Assembly: GCA_002634385.1 (NCBI GenBank)
Contig: NSJL01000001.1
Coordinates: 285,785-349,784 of the forward strand
From: Nitrospira sp.
GTDB taxonomy: Bacteria; Nitrospirota; Thermodesulfovibrionia; Thermodesulfovibrionales; Dissulfurispiraceae
Length of the DNA: 64,000 nucleotides
Direction: 5' to 3'
The translations under genes were made by a program, and so were the position numbers. Below the pieces are notes generated by a model. That model saw nothing but the letters and a program-made list of their open reading frames with translations, did no database searches and was not told where the DNA came from. This document shows, in pieces, positions 1 to 8,642 of this stretch (positions are counted from its first letter, which is position 1; the number at the start of each line of letters is the position of its first letter).

Positions 1-92
1 TACACTCAGGTCGAAAGCACCTTTTACCCGGCACCTGTCCTCCATGGAAAGGAGACCCGGAACGCAGGAACAGAGCGCAGGGAAGAAGAACC

Positions 93-602
93 CTATTTGA
101 GCTGCCCCCGTATTTCTCCATCAGGAAATTTCTCGGTATGAACATTGACGTAGGTATTTCCGGCCTCGATTTCCTTGGCAAGGTCATTGAGACTCTTCCC
201 TTTCAACGATCCCATCAGGTCTTTTGCGGAAAGGGTACCCTTGGCGATGGTACCGCTCACCTTCCCCTTTTTCTTTTCAACAGAAAGGGGGGCAACCGGG
301 GGACCGTTCTCTCCCTTCTTCCCCGTATGGATATGGGCGGCAGTGACATTCTCTATGCCGGATACGGTAACAGTATATTCAAGCCCTTTCCCGTCCTTGC
401 TCATGTGGAAGGTCGCCTCGCCCTTTGCGTCCGTCTTCGCCGGAGGCACCTCTTCACTGCCGGTGAGCTTCGCACTGTACATGCCGGCGCCTTTTTCCTT
501 GCCTCCCCTTGCCGTACCTTCATCCTGTTCAGCGGCAAACCCCAGTGACACAAGGCCGATACTCAACAGAAACACAAGCATAGGTACATATACTTTTCTC
601 AT
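93..602 (-). CDS. exported CHRD-domain protein
   Basis: The protein carries a CHRD domain, a beta-rich fold found in many secreted bacterial proteins whose role is mostly unknown. The start at 602 is preferred to the in-frame codon at 704 because AAGGAGGTG lies just ahead of it and the product then opens with a signal peptide (MRKVYVPMLVFLLS, ending near GFAAEQ). The core shows YSAKLTGSEEVPP near residue 42, AAHIHTGKKGENGPP near 89 and the typical end HTEKFPDGEIRGQL. The length of 169 residues is normal for one domain. It is divergent from the lipoprotein gene at 798. Export is well supported; function is not known. Confidence 0.88.
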   Translation of the reverse strand: MRKVYVPMLVFLLSIGLVSLGFAAEQDEGTARGGKEKGAGMYSAKLTGSEEVPPAKTDAKGEATFHMSKDGKGLEYTVTVSGIENVTAAHIHTGKKGENGPPVAPLSVEKKKGKVSGTIAKGTLSAKDLMGSLKGKSLNDLAKEIEAGNTYVNVHTEKFPDGEIRGQLK

Positions 603-797
603 ACTACACCTCCTTCTTGCTCTTTCTCTTTTTATCGTATCTCCCTTGCCCGACAGCCCCGGCGCCAAGGCTGCCACTCCCCTTTTATTAATTTCATAGC
701 ACATATCCGGGGTGCTTGCAAGGAAACCCGGGGAAAGTTGCTTTTCTTTCCTGAAATCATTAATATCTTTTTACACGATTGCGAAAAGGAGGTATTC

Positions 798-929
798 ATG
801 AAAAAACGCATTGTTCTGGCGGTCTCTCTGACTCTTTTCCTCTCTCTCGTTGCGGGATGCAATACCCTCCGGGGACTGGGGAAAGATATCGAGAAAGGCG
901 GCGAGGCAATCCAGAAGGCGACGCAGTGA
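798..929 (+). CDS. small entericidin-like lipoprotein
   Basis: This 43-residue protein has a lysine-rich start, a hydrophobic stretch and the lipobox LVAGC with the lipid-carrying cysteine at residue 21. After cleavage a short amphipathic tail remains (TLRGLGKDIEKGGEAIQ), which is the entericidin A/B pattern. The start is fixed by AAAGGAGG seven bases upstream. Its stop codon overlaps the start of the next gene (TGATG), so the two are translationally coupled. Entericidins are small envelope lipoproteins; the role here is inferred only from the pattern. Confidence 0.85.
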   Translation: MKKRIVLAVSLTLFLSLVAGCNTLRGLGKDIEKGGEAIQKATQ

Positions 930-2062
930 TGGACCCGCTTACCGGGGGATTCCGCCTGAAGGAGGGGCTTCTCTATCTGAACCACGCGGGCGTTTCTCCC
1001 TGGCCCGAACGTACCGCCCGGGCGGTACAGCGCTTTGCCGAAGAGAACATGCTGCAGGGGTCGGTGGACTACCTGCGCTGGCTGGGAATAGAAGCCGGAT
1101 TGCGCCGGAAGGCGAAAGAACTGATCAACGCTCCTTCGGCGGACGATATCGCCCTTCTCAAGAACACGTCTGAAGCCCTCTCCGTCGTGGCGTACGGCCT
1201 GGACTGGAAAAAGGGGGACACCGTCGTGGGCAGCAACCAGGAATTCCCCTCCAACCGCATCGTCTGGGAGTCCCTTGCGCTGAAAGGAGTGGAATTCCGG
1301 GAGGCGGACCTCCGGGGCGCTGCACGCCCCGAGGATGCGCTGTTCGGGCAGGTGGACACCCGTACCCGTCTCATTTCCGTCAGCTCGGTACAGTTTGCCA
1401 CCGGACTGAGGATGGATCTCCCGAGAATCGGCGCTTTCTGTAAGGAGAAGGGAATCCTGTTCTGTGTGGATGCCATCCAGAGCATCGGGGCGGTGCGGTG
1501 CGATGTGCAGGAGATGCACGCCGATTTCGTCATGGCGGACGGTCATAAATGGATGCTGGGACCGGAGGGACTGGCCCTCTTTTATACCTCCCCCGCCGCC
1601 CGCGACCTCCTGCGCCTTACCCAGTACGGCTGGCATATGGTGGAAAGGGCAGGGGATTTCGACCGGAGGGAGTGGAGCATTGAGAAGTCCGCACGCCGCT
1701 TCGAATGCGGAAGCCCCAACATGCTGGGCATCCATGCCCTCGAGGCGAGCCTTTCCCTTCTCCTCGAAAAGGGCATGGAGCAGGTAGAGCGGGAAGTAAT
1801 CGCACGGAGCAGGTATCTTATTGACAGGATCCTCTCCCTGCCGGAGCTGGAACTGCTCTCTCCCCCGGAACCCGGACGTTACGCAGGAATAGTCACCTTC
1901 TCGCACCGCAGCACCGATACGGATGCTTTGTACCGGCATTTGACACGGAACGGGGTGGTATGCGCACCGCGCGGAGGAGGAATCCGCCTCTCCCCCCATT
2001 TCTACACCCCCTATGCACACCTTGACCGCGTCCTCGAGCTGGCGCTGTCATACATTCCCTGA
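929..2062 (+). CDS. class V aminotransferase (PLP enzyme, cysteine-desulfurase-like)
   Basis: A 377-residue PLP-dependent fold-type I enzyme. It starts LNHAGVSPWP near residue 16, as in this family, has the cofactor-region motif FCVDAIQSIGA near 180, and the Schiff-base lysine in ADGHKWMLGPEG near 205. The end RGGGIRLSPHFYTP is also typical. Relatives include SufS/NifS desulfurases and isopenicillin N epimerases. I see no clear desulfurase active-site cysteine loop, and there are no Fe-S scaffold genes nearby, so the substrate is open. The ATG overlaps the stop of the lipoprotein gene. Confidence 0.85.
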   Translation: MDPLTGGFRLKEGLLYLNHAGVSPWPERTARAVQRFAEENMLQGSVDYLRWLGIEAGLRRKAKELINAPSADDIALLKNTSEALSVVAYGLDWKKGDTVVGSNQEFPSNRIVWESLALKGVEFREADLRGAARPEDALFGQVDTRTRLISVSSVQFATGLRMDLPRIGAFCKEKGILFCVDAIQSIGAVRCDVQEMHADFVMADGHKWMLGPEGLALFYTSPAARDLLRLTQYGWHMVERAGDFDRREWSIEKSARRFECGSPNMLGIHALEASLSLLLEKGMEQVEREVIARSRYLIDRILSLPELELLSPPEPGRYAGIVTFSHRSTDTDALYRHLTRNGVVCAPRGGGIRLSPHFYTPYAHLDRVLELALSYIP

Positions 2063-2110
2063 GGCCCTGGGGCGGACGTCTCCCCTTTCTGTGCCGGTCT
2101 CGAAAAAAGG

Positions 2111-2116
2111 TATAAT
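2111..2116 (+). promoter_or_regulatory. -10 box TATAAT upstream of the M20 peptidase
   Basis: A perfect TATAAT lies 48 bases before the peptidase ATG. The -35 side is weak. It suggests that the peptidase is transcribed separately from the aminotransferase. Confidence 0.5.
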
Positions 2117-2164
2117 GGAGAAAGCCCCGGGAAATTCATTCATCCGTTTCTGCAGGAGTAAGAA

Positions 2165-3289
2165 ATGTTTGCTCATTACATAAACCGGAAAAGACTCAGC
2201 GATACCTTTTTGGAGCTCATCTCCATCAATTCCCCCTCCTTCAACGAACAGGAGATAGGAGAAATGCTCGCAAAGAAGCTGGAACATGCCGGATGCCGGG
2301 TGGAAATACAGGAGTACGACAGATCCTTCAACCTCCTTGCCTTCAGAAAGGGGGCCAGGCAGGAGGCCCCGCCCCTCCTCCTGAACGCCCATATGGACAC
2401 CATCGAGCCGACGGAAGGCATCTCCTTTGTGGTGGATGACGAACTCGTACGGACAACGGGGAATACCGTATTGGGGGCAGACGACAAGAGCGCCCTTGCC
2501 CAGATCGTAGAGGCGGTCACTGTCCTGCACGAGAGGGACATACCCCACGGCGATATCGAAATCGCCTTCACCTCGGCGGAAGAGAAGGGGCTGTTCGGCG
2601 CGCGGAACCTCGACCTCGGCCATTTCCGGAGCAGGCATGCCCTGGTTCTGGACTCCAGCGGGAGCGTGGGAAGGCTGATCATTGCCGCTCCCTCCCATCT
2701 GACCTACGAGATGCAGATAACCGGGAGATCCGCCCATGCGGGGATAGAGCCCGAGAAGGGGATCAACGCCATCCGGATTGCCGCCCGCATCGTCTCCGGG
2801 GTGCCCGACGGGAGACTCGATGAGGAGACCACCGCGAATATCGGCAGCATCAGAGGGGGAACGGCGACCAATGTGGTGCCTAAAGAGGTGCTGCTCAGTG
2901 GAGAGCTGAGGAGCCATACCGCGGAGACCCTCGAAAAGACCAAGCGAAGCATTTACGAAACCGCCCATCGCATCGCTGCTGAACACCGGGCCCGGCTCCG
3001 TATCGAAGAGAATATAGAATACCAGGCTTTCAGGATAAAAGAGGACACCCCTTTCCTGCACTTCCTGCAGGGGGTCTTCAGGAAATGCGGGATAGAGCCG
3101 GTGCTCGCCGCAACGGGGGGCGGTTCTGATGCCAATATCTTCAACCAGAGGGGAATTACCGCCATAAACCTGTCCAACGGCATGCAGAAGGTACATTCCA
3201 CCGAAGAATACATCTCGTTGAAAGACCTCTTTAACGGTTGCCTGGTACTCCTGACCGCAGTGGCCGACTTCGGGGATACCCCTTTGTGA
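2165..3289 (+). CDS. M20-family zinc peptidase (PepT-like)
   Basis: A 374-residue metallopeptidase of the M20 family, related to tripeptidase T. Metal ligands and catalytic residues are visible in order: LLNAHMDTIEP (His76, Asp78), GADDKSALA near 107, the catalytic glutamates in TSAEEKGLFG near 140, LDSSG near 160, and the last ligand in KVHSTEEY near 343. The middle dimerisation domain (AHAGIEPEKGINAI) is complete. No signal peptide is present, so it acts in the cytoplasm, probably trimming small peptides. RBS AGGAGTAAGAA fits the chosen ATG. Confidence 0.9.
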   Translation: MFAHYINRKRLSDTFLELISINSPSFNEQEIGEMLAKKLEHAGCRVEIQEYDRSFNLLAFRKGARQEAPPLLLNAHMDTIEPTEGISFVVDDELVRTTGNTVLGADDKSALAQIVEAVTVLHERDIPHGDIEIAFTSAEEKGLFGARNLDLGHFRSRHALVLDSSGSVGRLIIAAPSHLTYEMQITGRSAHAGIEPEKGINAIRIAARIVSGVPDGRLDEETTANIGSIRGGTATNVVPKEVLLSGELRSHTAETLEKTKRSIYETAHRIAAEHRARLRIEENIEYQAFRIKEDTPFLHFLQGVFRKCGIEPVLAATGGGSDANIFNQRGITAINLSNGMQKVHSTEEYISLKDLFNGCLVLLTAVADFGDTPL

Positions 3290-3367
3290 TTATATCCGCA
3301 CAGGTATCCCTGGGTTTTGAATACCCTCCGCAAGGCGCGCACGCTGCAAATACCCGTGGAGCACTGG

Positions 3368-3373
3368 TATAAT
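3368..3373 (+). promoter_or_regulatory. extended -10 promoter of the helicase gene
   Basis: TGGTATAAT is an extended -10 box. Transcription from it would begin near 3380, after the in-frame ATG at 3317 but before the TTG at 3392. It therefore supports the TTG as the true start of the helicase. Confidence 0.55.
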
Positions 3374-3391
3374 ACGGGAGAGGACCATCCC

Positions 3392-5284
3392 TTGATACTC
3401 GACGATTTAAATCCCCAACAAAGAGAGGCAGTGGAGCATTTCGGCTCCCCTCTCCTCGTGCTTGCAGGCGCCGGCTCCGGGAAGACCAAGGTAATCACCC
3501 ACAAGATCGCCTGGCTGGTAAAAGAGCGGGGCATAAAGGTGAGCAGGATTCTCGCCATTACCTTCACCAAAAAGGCCGCCCGTGAGATGCAGGAGAGGGT
3601 GGAGCAGCTTCTGGCGGTGCGTCCGCGCTGGATTTCCACTTTTCATGCCTTCTGCGTCCGGATCCTGCGGGAGAGCATCGACTCCCTGGAAAGGAATTTC
3701 GACAAGCGATTTCTCATTTATGACGAGGACGACAGCACAAAACTGCTGAGGGAAATCCTGCGCTCACAGAACCGGCATATCAAGGATGCGGAAGCGGCGA
3801 AAGGGATCATTTCCAAGGCAAAACAGGAGTACCGGGAGAATATCATTGATTACATCGCCCGGCTCCCCTTTCCCTTCTCCTCCTACGCCCCGGTGGCGGA
3901 GCTCTACCAGGCGGACCTGGAGAGGAGCAACGCCATGGATTACGACGACCTCATCTATTTCGTGGTGGACATGCTCATCAAAAAGCCCGCCGTCAGGGAG
4001 ATGTGGCAGCAGCGTTTCGATTATATTCTCGTGGACGAATACCAGGACACCAACAAGATACAGTACCTCCTCGTCAACCTTCTGGCGGGGAAGGAGGGGA
4101 ATATCTGCGTGGTGGGGGACCCGCAGCAATGCATCTATACCTGGAGGGGGGCGCACCCGCTGAACATTCTCAACTTCACGCAGGACTTCAGCGCCGAGGA
4201 AAAGCGGCTCGAGATCAACTACCGTTCCACGAAGACCATCCTTGATATCGCCAACAAGGTCATCGCACGGGCGGACCGGATGTGGGAGGGCAGGATACTG
4301 GAGCTCTCCTCCGTCAGGGACGAGGAGGGAGAGGTCAGATACGCGCGGAAGGAGGACAGCGTTGCGGAGTGTTCCTTTATTGCGCGGAAAATAAAGGACC
4401 TCGTCGACAGAGGGTACCGCTATTCCGATATCGCCCTCCTCATGAGAATGTCCTTCGTATCCCGCGGGATCGAGCATACCTTCCTCAATTACGGTATTCC
4501 GTACGAGATCGTCGGCGGTCCCGCCTTCTACGACAGGGCGGAGATCAAGGATATCCTCTCCTATCTCCGGCTCATCTCCAACAGGCGGGACAAGACCGCC
4601 TTCGAGCGGATCATCAATGTCCCACCACGCTCCATCGGCACCCAGACACTGCTCAAAATACGGGCCAACTACCAGACCGACTGGATACAGGCATTGAGGG
4701 ACACTTCCCTTACCGCAAAAGCGAAAGCGCACGCCGGGAAGTTCGCACAGATCATCGAGAGTTACGGGGATACGGTAGAGGACAAACCCTATACTGTCCT
4801 CATGGAGCTCCTTTCCGACATCAATTATTCGTCGTATCTCATGGAGCATTACCGTGAGGACTACGAGGACAGGCGGGGGAATCTCTCGGAGCTCGCCAAC
4901 GTGCTCAAGGCAGTGGAAGCGGAGGGCAGACCGTTCTCCGAATTTATGGAGGACAGTATCCTCTCCCATGACCAGGACAGGATCGGCAGCTCCGATACCG
5001 TCAAGGTGATGACCATCCACGCGGCAAAGGGACTGGAATTCCCGGTGGTCTTCGTCGTGGCCCTGGAGGAGGAGATATTCCCCTCCGCCCGCGCCATGGA
5101 AAGCCCCTCCGCCCTTGAGGAAGAGCGGCGGCTCTTCTATGTCGCCGTCACCCGGGCAAAGGAAAGACTCTATCTCTCCTCGGCGGCATACCGGATGCGG
5201 TTCGGGGATGCCATGCTCTCCCTGCCTTCCCGGTATGTGGAGGAAATCGAAGACGATATAGCGCTCTCCACTCCGGAACGGTAG
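3392..5284 (+). CDS. UvrD/PcrA-type DNA helicase
   Basis: A superfamily 1 helicase of about 630 residues that unwinds DNA 3'-to-5' in repair and replication restart. Visible motifs: Q-motif LNPQQREAV at the N-terminus, Walker A AGAGSGKT near 30, Walker B VDEYQDTN near 215, QQCIYTWRGA near 245, motif V TIHAAKGLEFPVVF near 545 and motif VI YVAVTRAKERLYL near 585. It is about 90 residues shorter than typical PcrA because it lacks the long C-terminal tail. A TTG start with GGGAGAGGA upstream is chosen over the ATG at 3317 because of the promoter at 3368. Which of UvrD, PcrA or Rep it matches best cannot be settled by eye. Confidence 0.9.
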   Translation: MILDDLNPQQREAVEHFGSPLLVLAGAGSGKTKVITHKIAWLVKERGIKVSRILAITFTKKAAREMQERVEQLLAVRPRWISTFHAFCVRILRESIDSLERNFDKRFLIYDEDDSTKLLREILRSQNRHIKDAEAAKGIISKAKQEYRENIIDYIARLPFPFSSYAPVAELYQADLERSNAMDYDDLIYFVVDMLIKKPAVREMWQQRFDYILVDEYQDTNKIQYLLVNLLAGKEGNICVVGDPQQCIYTWRGAHPLNILNFTQDFSAEEKRLEINYRSTKTILDIANKVIARADRMWEGRILELSSVRDEEGEVRYARKEDSVAECSFIARKIKDLVDRGYRYSDIALLMRMSFVSRGIEHTFLNYGIPYEIVGGPAFYDRAEIKDILSYLRLISNRRDKTAFERIINVPPRSIGTQTLLKIRANYQTDWIQALRDTSLTAKAKAHAGKFAQIIESYGDTVEDKPYTVLMELLSDINYSSYLMEHYREDYEDRRGNLSELANVLKAVEAEGRPFSEFMEDSILSHDQDRIGSSDTVKVMTIHAAKGLEFPVVFVVALEEEIFPSARAMESPSALEEERRLFYVAVTRAKERLYLSSAAYRMRFGDAMLSLPSRYVEEIEDDIALSTPER

Positions 5285-5305
5285 CGGAGCCTGTTGCGGC
5301 AGGTC

Positions 5306-6379
5306 TTACGGTGCCTGCCGTCCGAGCTTTCTGAGACTCTCCCGGGCAGATTCCCGCTCCGGCTCCTTTTCGGAAAGGAAGGAGAGCGCCTTCCGGTAAT
5401 GCTCCTCCGCCCTTTCCCGTCTTCCCATCTTTTCGTAAAGGCGCGCAAGGGCGTATGCATCCAATCCGATGCCCCTGCGGTGCCTCTCCTCAGCGAAGGG
5501 GAACACCTGCAAAGCCTTCTCCCTCACCGCCATAGCCTTCTCCCATTCACCGGCCCCCTCATGCACGCGGGCAAGCACATCAAACGGGTCGAGGCTCAGG
5601 GAAAGAAGATAGCGGGTATCGGCTTCACGGGCCGGATCATACTGTTCGATGATGGTGGAAGCGAGGGGGGCGATCTTTTTCCGGTAAAGCGCCTCATCCC
5701 GCAGGTAGAGATCGAGCAAAAGGGCCTTCAGGGGGAGGGATTCCCGGTAAAATGGCACCAACGCTTCCATCTTCCCGATAATTACGGAAAGGGAGTACAT
5801 TCCTCCCGCAAACTTCCTCACCTCCCCTTCCGCCTCCGTGACAATGGTCTCCTCCCGCAGAGAGACGGCGATGTCGGTAGCCAGCTGCGCCAGCTTCCCC
5901 GGGATCTCCTCCTCCCCCTCTCCCGACAGGGTAAATGCCTTTACGGCACCGCCCTTCACCTCCGCGGAGTAGGCGTTTATCACCCATTTGCCGTCGAACC
6001 GGGAAATATCCCCATACACGGCAAAGTCTGCACGCACTCTTTGGGAAACCTTCTCCACCAGTTTCGGCTCTATTCTCCAGAGCACGCCGGTAACAGTGCC
6101 GGACCGATTCCTCTCCGTCCAGGCGAAGGAGGGCTCCACCTCCAGAATCACCCTCCTGACGACCTCCGGGGGTATTGTTTCAATGAAGTCCCTTGTGGCC
6201 AATTCCGCCTGCACCACGGAGGACAGACGCGTATCGGTGTCCTTGCGGGAGGTATCATTAAAAGGGAAGACGGTGATCCGTATCTTTCCGGAGGGGGACT
6301 CGATACGGGAGGACGCGGCCCGGGACACGCTTGCCGCCAGGAGGATTGTCAGAAGGAGCAGGAGGGCCTTCCGTATCAT
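5306..6379 (-). CDS. exported protein with C-terminal TPR-like repeat
   Basis: About 357 residues starting with the signal peptide MIRKALLLLLTILLAASVSRA. A first domain (about residues 28-150) contains VFPFNDTSRKDTDTRLSSVV, which recalls the CsgG/TolB-like region of proteins that begin with a variable lipoprotein-like half. The C-terminal third holds a tetratricopeptide-like repeat (ARLYEKMGRRERAEEHYRKA near 320). I do not recognise the whole protein. It is convergent with the helicase, with only 21 bases between stops. Likely periplasmic; the partner is unknown. Confidence 0.75.
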   Translation of the reverse strand: MIRKALLLLLTILLAASVSRAASSRIESPSGKIRITVFPFNDTSRKDTDTRLSSVVQAELATRDFIETIPPEVVRRVILEVEPSFAWTERNRSGTVTGVLWRIEPKLVEKVSQRVRADFAVYGDISRFDGKWVINAYSAEVKGGAVKAFTLSGEGEEEIPGKLAQLATDIAVSLREETIVTEAEGEVRKFAGGMYSLSVIIGKMEALVPFYRESLPLKALLLDLYLRDEALYRKKIAPLASTIIEQYDPAREADTRYLLSLSLDPFDVLARVHEGAGEWEKAMAVREKALQVFPFAEERHRRGIGLDAYALARLYEKMGRRERAEEHYRKALSFLSEKEPERESARESLRKLGRQAP

Positions 6380-6459
6380 GGGGAGAATTATACCACCATC
6401 CTGAAAGGAGAGCAAAGGGAAAATGCCCGGCTCCCCTCCCCAAGCGCCCTGTTTTGGTA

Positions 6460-6465
6460 TATAAT
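6460..6465 (+). promoter_or_regulatory. -10 box of the 59-residue gene
   Basis: A TATAAT within GGTATATAATT lies 35 bases before the ATG at 6501, with no strong -35. The CGGAGGGAT ribosome site follows at about 6489. Confidence 0.45.
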
Positions 6466-6500
6466 TAAGCAAATCATATTTTCTACATCGGAGGGATATC

Positions 6501-6680
6501 ATGAGGTTCGAACTTGAGGGGACACTGCTGCGGATGATTCCGGAAAGTGAGCAGGAGAAGGCAGAGCTGAATCAGGTATGGACGATCATTATCGGGTGCG
6601 TCAGCGAGGGCAAGAAGCTGGTGCCGGTGGGAGAATACCTGCCCGGCATAAAGGAAGTGGCGACGTTCAACATAGAGTAG
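6501..6680 (+). CDS. small protein of unknown function (59 aa)
   Basis: The frame reads MRFELEGTLLRMIPESEQEK and ends LPGIKEVATFNIE. It has its own -10 box and a good ribosome site (CGGAGGGAT), with codon use like its neighbours, so it is probably real although short. It has no membrane segment and no cysteine pair; one cysteine sits mid-protein (IIGCVSEGKK). I cannot name the family. It is flanked on the left by the divergent TPR-like gene and on the right by the convergent CBS trio. Confidence 0.7.
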   Translation: MRFELEGTLLRMIPESEQEKAELNQVWTIIIGCVSEGKKLVPVGEYLPGIKEVATFNIE

Positions 6681-6697
6681 AAAAGCAGCGCCGTGCA

Positions 6698-6731
6698 GGG
6701 GCCGGACCGTCTGCCCGAACGGCTCCGGCCC
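6698..6731. terminator. GC-rich hairpin between convergent genes
   Basis: The arms GGGGCCGGA and TCCGGCCC, with inner CCGT/ACGG pairing, form a strong stem between the stop at 6680 and the CBS gene end at 6793. No U-run follows, so its activity as an intrinsic terminator is uncertain. Confidence 0.4.
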
Positions 6732-6792
6732 GGACTGCTTGCGCCCGGACAGATCGCTCTCTTTCCCGTTAGAGCAGTCGGAGCAGCAGCAG

Positions 6793-7215
6793 CTATTCGG
6801 TATGCATTTTCAGTATCTGCTCAAACTTCCCCGCCTTGAGCCCCGACATATACCACATGACATCATAGCTGGTCAGCATGCCCACAGGCCACTTTGTTCC
6901 CACGTGCGGGTCAACAATGATCAGGTGGTAATACTTCAGCTTCTTCATGATCTCGATGGCCTTTTCGATGGTCCATTGGGGATGGATCTCGATCCGGTAG
7001 GGCCTCATGATCTCCTCGGCCCTGATGGCATCGAGGTCTTTTCCATACAGGGGGATAAGCTCCATGTGAGAGATCAAGCCCCAAACCTCTCCCTTCTCAT
7101 TGACCACCACCACCGACCGCACCTGGTTGCTCTCCATAATCCGGGCCACATCATGGGCAGTGTCGTCCACATAGCAGAAGATCACCCCTTTGTGCATGAG
7201 ATCACACACCCTCAT
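6793..7215 (-). CDS. CBS-domain pair protein 1
   Basis: 140 residues made only of two CBS motifs (Bateman module), which bind adenine nucleotides and act as energy sensors. Repeats begin at MRVCDLMHKGVIFCYVDD and EEIMRPYRIEIHPQWTIE. Typical turns such as VRSVVVVNEKGEVWGLIS and HLIIVDP are present. There is no attached output domain, so it must act on a partner. Its start overlaps the stop of the next upstream gene by four bases, marking one operon with the second CBS protein and the 61-residue gene. Confidence 0.88.
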   Translation of the reverse strand: MRVCDLMHKGVIFCYVDDTAHDVARIMESNQVRSVVVVNEKGEVWGLISHMELIPLYGKDLDAIRAEEIMRPYRIEIHPQWTIEKAIEIMKKLKYYHLIIVDPHVGTKWPVGMLTSYDVMWYMSGLKAGKFEQILKMHTE

Positions 7216-7613
7216 TCCCGGCCGCCTTTGCCCTCAGCCATCCTCCTGACGATATCGCTCGAAAAGACAATGCCCAGAACCGCCTTGCTTCCCGGACGGT
7301 CCGAGACTACGATGAGGTGCTCGATTCTTTTCCTGCTCATCACGTCTATCGCCTCGCGGAGGGGGGTGACAGGAGTGGTGATAATAGAATGGGGGAGGAG
7401 GATATCCGCCGCAGTCGTCGTATCGGGGTCCTTTCCGAAGGCCCTCAGGATGCTGTCGGCGGAGATGATTCCGGTGACTTCGTGCTCCCGGTTGATGACA
7501 ACGCAGTAACGGGAGCGGTTTACGATCATAATCTGTGCCACATCGCGGACGCTCGTAGTCTCACTGCAGGTGATGGCGCCCCGGCGCATAATGCTTCTGA
7601 CTTTTTCCTCCAT
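7212..7613 (-). CDS. CBS-domain pair protein 2
   Basis: 133 residues with two CBS motifs (EEKVRSIMRRGAITC, then TAADILLPHSIITTPVTPLR). It contains the usual RYCVVINREHEVTGIISADS turn. The start at 7613 (MEEKVRS) is preferred to an in-frame codon at 7664 because the CBS fold begins there. It overlaps the downstream CBS gene by ATGA. Paralogy with that gene suggests an old tandem duplication; the two are now quite different in sequence. Confidence 0.86.
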   Translation of the reverse strand: MEEKVRSIMRRGAITCSETTSVRDVAQIMIVNRSRYCVVINREHEVTGIISADSILRAFGKDPDTTTAADILLPHSIITTPVTPLREAIDVMSRKRIEHLIVVSDRPGSKAVLGIVFSSDIVRRMAEGKGGRE

Positions 7614-7635
7614 GGGGGATGTTGTTCCTTCGTGC

Positions 7636-7821
7636 TTATTCGTACACGTCGATGTCCAGGGCATCGGCGACCAGCACCGACAGTGCCATCGTCAGCTCTT
7701 CTACATCGTCATCGTCGACACCGGAGAGATTCCTCTTCACCAGCTCATCATGGAGAGCGGAATAGATCTTTTCGAATCTCTCCGTGTGGCTGCGTCGCGG
7801 GTTGATGGGACATTGCGCCAT
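7636..7821 (-). CDS. small acidic protein of unknown function (61 aa)
   Basis: It reads MAQCPINPRRSHTERFEKIY and has an acidic helix VDDDDVEELTMALSVLVADA. It lies 22 bases upstream of the CBS pair in the same direction, and a GGAGGA ribosome site precedes the ATG. The context makes it the first gene of a three-gene unit. No known domain is recognised. Confidence 0.65.
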   Translation of the reverse strand: MAQCPINPRRSHTERFEKIYSALHDELVKRNLSGVDDDDVEELTMALSVLVADALDIDVYE

Positions 7822-7888
7822 GGCGTCCTCCTGTGGAACAGAATCTTTCGATATTCAAGCTGAGTATAAAAAGAACGTCGCGGGACTG

Positions 7889-8527
7889 TCAAACGGAAGG
7901 GAGCGCAATGTTGCAAAGGAGAAACTCCTTCAACTCCTCCATATCATCCGCAAGGAAACCGGGACTGCAGGAGGAGAGTTTCTCCCTTGTCTGGTAGCCC
8001 CAGGTGACCCCAATTGTCAGCACCTCCGCTCCTTTCCCCGCCTCCATATCGTGCGTCATGTCCCCGATATACACCGTTTCGCTGCTGAGGAACTCCGCTC
8101 TCTCCAGGATCACGCGGATCGCACTTGTTTTATCGTGCACACTCCCGCATACGGCAACAAACCATCCATGGAGGCCGAAGTCCCGCACCTCCTGTTCCAG
8201 TTTTTCCTGCGGATGGGAACTGAGGATCGCCAGCCGCACTCCCTGCTCACGCAGGATGCTGAGCAACTCCCTCACGTGGGGGAAGAGATCCGGCTCCTCC
8301 CCTCTGCTGATCTCCTCGAGAAAAAGAAAGCGCAGCTCCTCTTCGGGAAGGGAGACGAATTTACGGTAAAAATCCATATAGGGAAGGGTAAATTCCCTCC
8401 GGTAGGCCTCAAAGGTCAGGGGTGCCACTCCAAGCCGCCTGAATACGTTCATGGTGGCGGTATATCCCTGCACCAGATCATCGCTCAATGTCCCCGACCA
8501 GTCGAAGATGGCATTCCTGATCACCAT
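7889..8527 (-). CDS. HAD-superfamily hydrolase (phosphoglycolate-phosphatase-like)
   Basis: 212 residues with the four HAD motifs: FDWSGTLSDD (nucleophile Asp9) at the N-terminus, AILSSHPQEKLEQ (motif II Ser) near 105, the lysine of HDKTSAIRVILE near 142, and YIGDMTHDMEAGK (motif IV) near 162. The helical cap between motifs I and II is of the Gph/subclass I kind. Substrate cannot be read from the sequence. It is divergent from a second HAD gene at 8643 with a shared 115-bp promoter region. Confidence 0.85.
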   Translation of the reverse strand: MVIRNAIFDWSGTLSDDLVQGYTATMNVFRRLGVAPLTFEAYRREFTLPYMDFYRKFVSLPEEELRFLFLEEISRGEEPDLFPHVRELLSILREQGVRLAILSSHPQEKLEQEVRDFGLHGWFVAVCGSVHDKTSAIRVILERAEFLSSETVYIGDMTHDMEAGKGAEVLTIGVTWGYQTREKLSSCSPGFLADDMEELKEFLLCNIALPSV

Positions 8528-8585
8528 GTACTCATTGTAACGGAGCGATCTCGGAAAAAGGAACCCCCTGTTCGCGGCCCGGAAC

Positions 8586-8613
8586 TTGACTCCCGCTCAC
8601 GAGAGGCTACAAT
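8586..8613 (+). promoter_or_regulatory. promoter TTGACT-16-TACAAT
   Basis: The -35 TTGACT (8586-8591) and -10 TACAAT (8608-8613) are separated by 16 bases, and the ATG at 8643 follows a GCGGAGGTG ribosome site. This is one of the better sigma70-type promoters in the window. Confidence 0.6.
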
Positions 8614-8642
8614 TAAAGTAAGAGAAGCGGAGGTGCTTACGT

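Noticed and set aside
1069..1805. Other short frames inside the aminotransferase
   Set aside because: They are shadows of the coding frame with no start signals.
632..2020. Long - strand open frame opposite the aminotransferase
   Set aside because: The + strand frame has the PLP motifs; the - strand product is His/Pro/Gly-rich with no domain.
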